Source: Lachnospiraceae bacterium (GTDB taxonomy: Bacteria; Bacillota; Clostridia; Lachnospirales; Lachnospiraceae). Taken from it: a stretch of DNA of 64,000 nucleotides. A program made the position numbers and the translations under genes. Location of the stretch: contig JAFUNK010000003.1 in NCBI GenBank assembly GCA_017482205.1, positions 1-64,000 on the forward strand, given 5' to 3'. The notes under the pieces were generated by a model, which did no database searches, had not been told where the DNA came from, and was given only the letters and a program-made list of their open reading frames with translations. Numbering within the stretch: position 1 is the stretch's first letter; each line of letters opens with the position of its first letter. Below are positions 61,435-64,000 of this stretch, piece by piece.

Positions 61435-62802
61435 ATGAAAGAGGCAGATAAAAAGCAGAATATGCTCACGGGAAGTCCCGGAAAATCATTATTTTTCTTT
61501 GCGTTACCGATGATACTGGGAAATCTTTTCCAGCAGTTTTATAATATGGCAGACTCCGTTATAGTGGGGAGATATGTTGGCGAAAATGCATTGGCGGCAG
61601 TGGGTGCTTCCTATTCTTTGACAACTGTATTTATTATGGTAGCCATCGGTGGCGGTATCGGTGCGTCTGTGCTGACGAGCCAATATCTGGGAGCAAAAGA
61701 ATATGGAAAAATGAAGACCAGTATTTATACGGCACTATTTACCTTTCTGGCACTGGGGATTTTACTGGCAGTGGGCGGCTATTTTTATAACCGCCAGATT
61801 TTGATAGTCTTGAAAACACCGGAAAATATTTTAGAAGATGCAGTTACGTATTTAAGGATTTATTTCTGTGGATTGCCTTTTTTGTTTATGTATAATGTGC
61901 TTTCAGCCATGTTCAATGCATTGGGAAAGTCCAGAATACCGTTGTATCTGTTGCTGTTTTCCTCCGTACTGAATGTGGTGCTGGATTTATATATGGTAAG
62001 AGTACTGCATTTGGAGGTGGCAGGTGTTGCAATAGCAACCGTTATTGCACAGGGTGTTTCCGCAGTTATTTCTTTTTGCATTTTACTGAGGTATTTGAAA
62101 AAATATGGGACAGCTACAGCAGAGCAGGACCAAAAGCGAAAACTGTATGATACAGATATGTTGCGCAGAGGAACAAAGATAGCCATTCCGTCCATTATTC
62201 AGCAATCCATAGTCAGTATCGGAATGCTGTTGGTACAGTCTGTAGTAAACGGTTTTGGATCTTCTGTACTGGCAGGATATTCGGCAGGTACGCGAATTGA
62301 GTCCATCTGCATTGTGCCTATGATAGCAACAGGGAATGCAGTATCTACCTTTACTGCACAGAATCTGGGAGCAAAGCAGAGTGAAAGAGTAAAAAAAGGC
62401 TACTGTGCAGGTCTTTGCATGGTAGCGGTATTTGCAGTTATTATCTGTGTGGTGCTCCGGTTGTTCCACAGTAGTATTATTCAGATTTTTATGGAAGCGG
62501 ATGGTGGTATAGAGGCCTTACAGACCGGTAATGCGTATCTGACCTTTATCGCGTGGTTTTTTGTCCTGATAGGAGCCAAGGCTGTTACTGACGGAGTTCT
62601 GCGTGGTGCAGGTGACGTGAATATTTACATGATAGCCAATCTGGTAAATTTAGGCATTCGTGTATTGGTAGCCAATATCTTTGCCCCCATAGTGGGTGTG
62701 CAGGCAGTTTGGTGGGCAGTCCCCATAGGCTGGGGTGTAAACTTCTTAATATCCTTTATCAGGTATAAGACAGGAAAATGGAGTAAGAAACAAGTGATAT
62801 AA
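61435..62802 (+). CDS. MATE family efflux transporter
   Basis: About 455 residues, twelve membrane helices. Beginning NMLTGSPGKSLFFFALPMILGNLFQQFYNMADSVIVGRYVGENALAAVGA, as in MATE exporters, with TAQNLGAKQSERVKKG in the second half. Start at ATG 61435 (after GAGAGG) or 61423. Same family as the gene at 31361 but clearly different in sequence. Divergent from cadA, with only 224 bp between the two starts, so metal-linked regulation is possible but not shown. Its stop is 8 bp from the end of the convergent DUF5050 gene. Confidence 0.93.
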   Translation: MKEADKKQNMLTGSPGKSLFFFALPMILGNLFQQFYNMADSVIVGRYVGENALAAVGASYSLTTVFIMVAIGGGIGASVLTSQYLGAKEYGKMKTSIYTALFTFLALGILLAVGGYFYNRQILIVLKTPENILEDAVTYLRIYFCGLPFLFMYNVLSAMFNALGKSRIPLYLLLFSSVLNVVLDLYMVRVLHLEVAGVAIATVIAQGVSAVISFCILLRYLKKYGTATAEQDQKRKLYDTDMLRRGTKIAIPSIIQQSIVSIGMLLVQSVVNGFGSSVLAGYSAGTRIESICIVPMIATGNAVSTFTAQNLGAKQSERVKKGYCAGLCMVAVFAVIICVVLRLFHSSIIQIFMEADGGIEALQTGNAYLTFIAWFFVLIGAKAVTDGVLRGAGDVNIYMIANLVNLGIRVLVANIFAPIVGVQAVWWAVPIGWGVNFLISFIRYKTGKWSKKQVI

Positions 62803-62810
62803 ATATCAAA

Positions 62811-63848
62811 CTAATCCTCCGCATACTCTATTGCCGCATCCAGTGCGGTACTGAAGGTGCTTACGGATACAGGCCCGTTTACCGGTGTGCGGTAGACGGG
62901 TATTTCACTGCCGAAAGTAGTAAAATATACATAAGAAGAAGTAACATTGATGTTTGTATAATTACCCTCTGCAACGATTTCCACATTCTGACCGTCTAAA
63001 GTCATGCGTTTTAAGGCGGGCTCATCGGTAGAGTTTTTCTGATAGTACAGATAACCGCCTGCCAGATTAAAACAATCCACCCTGTCGTGGGTAAGAACCT
63101 CCACCACATCATTGTTTAAAGAATATCGGCACAGTTTGTAATTATCCGAAACATCCAGATAATATACATATCCTTCATGATAAACAGGATACCAGACATT
63201 GCCCTGCCATGCAACGGAAGAAGAACCGGTGGCAGTGTCATATCTGTAAAGATAGTGGTTATTTTCCGTGCCGTTGTAGTAGACAGTACCGTCAGTCATT
63301 GCACCGGCAAAATTCCAGCCGGTATTGGTCAGGATTTCCTCATCTTCACCGTCAACAGATAGTTTATAAAAAGAAGGACCGGTACTGTCGGAAGTCAGGT
63401 AATATAAATGGTTGTCAATCAGCTGTAGGTTAAAAATCAAATCATCAGACAGGTTAGTCACCTTTTTACCATTTAAGGCGGCACGGAAAAGTCCGTCAGA
63501 AGAGCGTACATATCCGAGACCGGAGGTGCCGGAAGCTCCTTCCTGATAGTAGAAGAGATAGTCTCCGCCGGCGTTGATATAAGCAACATCTGCATTGATT
63601 AACCGTTTCATATTGCTCTCATCAGGCGACATAGAGTAGAGTGCACCGCCGTCATAAGGGTTGGAAAAGTAAACAATGCCGTTGTATTCGCAGAAAAGTC
63701 CGCCGTTGTTGGCATTACCGGGGGTATTTCCTACGGTACCGGCGGGAATTGGGGTAATTTTATCTTTTTTAAATGCAAAAAAGATAAGTACAATAAAAAT
63801 AACTAAAAATATAATTCCAAATAAAATTGCTTTTACATTCTTTTTCAT
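62811..63848 (-). CDS. Membrane-anchored DUF5050 protein (propeller-like)
   Basis: 345 residues. One N-terminal helix (AILFGIIFLVIFIVLIFFAF, about 7-26) anchors an extracellular domain of repeated strands with the pattern 'G-x-L-Y-Y-x-N' (NGGLFCEYNGIVYFSNPYDGGALYSMSP, AGGDYLFYYQEG, LIDNHLYYLTSDS, GYVYYLDVSDNYKLCRY), as in DUF5050 proteins predicted to form a beta-propeller. Function unknown. The ribosome binding site is poor near the ATG. Promoter at 63912-63940. Confidence 0.88.
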   Translation of the reverse strand: MKKNVKAILFGIIFLVIFIVLIFFAFKKDKITPIPAGTVGNTPGNANNGGLFCEYNGIVYFSNPYDGGALYSMSPDESNMKRLINADVAYINAGGDYLFYYQEGASGTSGLGYVRSSDGLFRAALNGKKVTNLSDDLIFNLQLIDNHLYYLTSDSTGPSFYKLSVDGEDEEILTNTGWNFAGAMTDGTVYYNGTENNHYLYRYDTATGSSSVAWQGNVWYPVYHEGYVYYLDVSDNYKLCRYSLNNDVVEVLTHDRVDCFNLAGGYLYYQKNSTDEPALKRMTLDGQNVEIVAEGNYTNINVTSSYVYFTTFGSEIPVYRTPVNGPVSVSTFSTALDAAIEYAED

Positions 63849-63911
63849 GACCGGTTCCCGGTATAATGCGAGGCACTATACATTCCTTTCGTGTCAGTCT
63901 TCTTTTCTACT

Positions 63912-63940
63912 ATTATAGCCCTTGTTTTACTTGCTATCAA
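63912..63940 (-). promoter_or_regulatory. Promoter of the DUF5050 gene
   Basis: On the minus strand TTGATA (63935-63940) and TATAAT (63912-63917) are exactly 17 nt apart, giving a leader of about 60 nt to the ATG at 63848. Beyond 63940 the window ends with AAGGAG (63990-63995) on the plus strand, probably the ribosome binding site of a gene starting just outside. Confidence 0.7.
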
Positions 63941-64000
63941 GAGGGTTTTGGTATAAGATAAAAGGTAAAATAAAGAGTAAAACTCTAACGAAGGAGAACC

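Noticed and set aside
1-64000. tRNA, rRNA, CRISPR or integrated prophage
   Set aside because: No cloverleaf-like tRNA sequence, rRNA sequence or phage structural genes were recognised by eye; a computed search (tRNAscan, Infernal) would be more sensitive.

Overview
The window looks like a chromosomal segment of an anaerobic, low- to mid-GC Firmicute, most probably a gut Lachnospiraceae (Clostridia). This is inferred from an oxygen-sensitive [FeFe] hydrogenase, an indolepyruvate:ferredoxin oxidoreductase, the Firmicutes order rimP-nusA-ylxR-ylxQ-infB-rbfA-nrnA-truB-ribF, a folC-folE-HD-folP-folBK operon, and A/T-ending codons with strong AGGAGG ribosome binding sites. No rRNA, tRNA or CRISPR array was seen.

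Region 1 (1-16.6 kb) is accessory DNA. It opens inside an IS30-family transposase, followed by small cargo genes (a Cys/His protein, a HIRAN protein, a two-helix membrane protein). Then comes a compact co-directional defence island: a small winged-helix regulator with its own promoter, an SNF2-type helicase with a PLD-like N-terminus, a DUF4391 protein, a two-helix membrane protein, a type III DNA methyltransferase (Mod), a RhuM protein, a type III restriction subunit (Res), a PC4/YdbC-like protein, a recombinase-fold protein that appears to have lost its catalytic residues, and a Fic protein with a separate promoter. Mod and Res make a complete type III restriction-modification pair; the helicase, DUF4391, membrane, RhuM and pseudo-recombinase genes make it an expanded, possibly undescribed, assembly.

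Region 2 (16.7-31 kb) has a hybrid histidine kinase, a membrane-anchored trypsin-like protease, a metal module (His-rich G3E GTPase, second GTPase-like protein, ZIP transporter with a hairpin leader), ylmH, a CmpB-like membrane protein, a structured RNA candidate, and a two-gene [FeFe] hydrogenase operon behind paired CcpA/LacI-type operators. Convergent to it are pyrB-pyrI and a nitroreductase.

Region 3 (31-46.4 kb) holds a PH-like protein, a MATE exporter, the folate operon, and an aryl-acid module: two phenylacetate-CoA ligases flanking iorA-iorB, then an ACT protein and a sodium/solute symporter. Region 4 (46.5-56 kb) is the conserved rimP-to-ribF translation/RNA operon, interrupted by two unusual structured intergenic elements: a nested hairpin between infB and rbfA, and an alternating inverted 27-nt repeat array between truB and ribF. 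Region 5 (56-64 kb) carries an NlpC/P60 cell-wall hydrolase, a zinc-type ArsR sensor, a frameshifted DUF4190 gene, a MITE-like element with IS6-like ends, a His-rich zinc/cadmium P-type ATPase with an ArsR-type operator in its promoter, a second MATE exporter and a DUF5050 protein.
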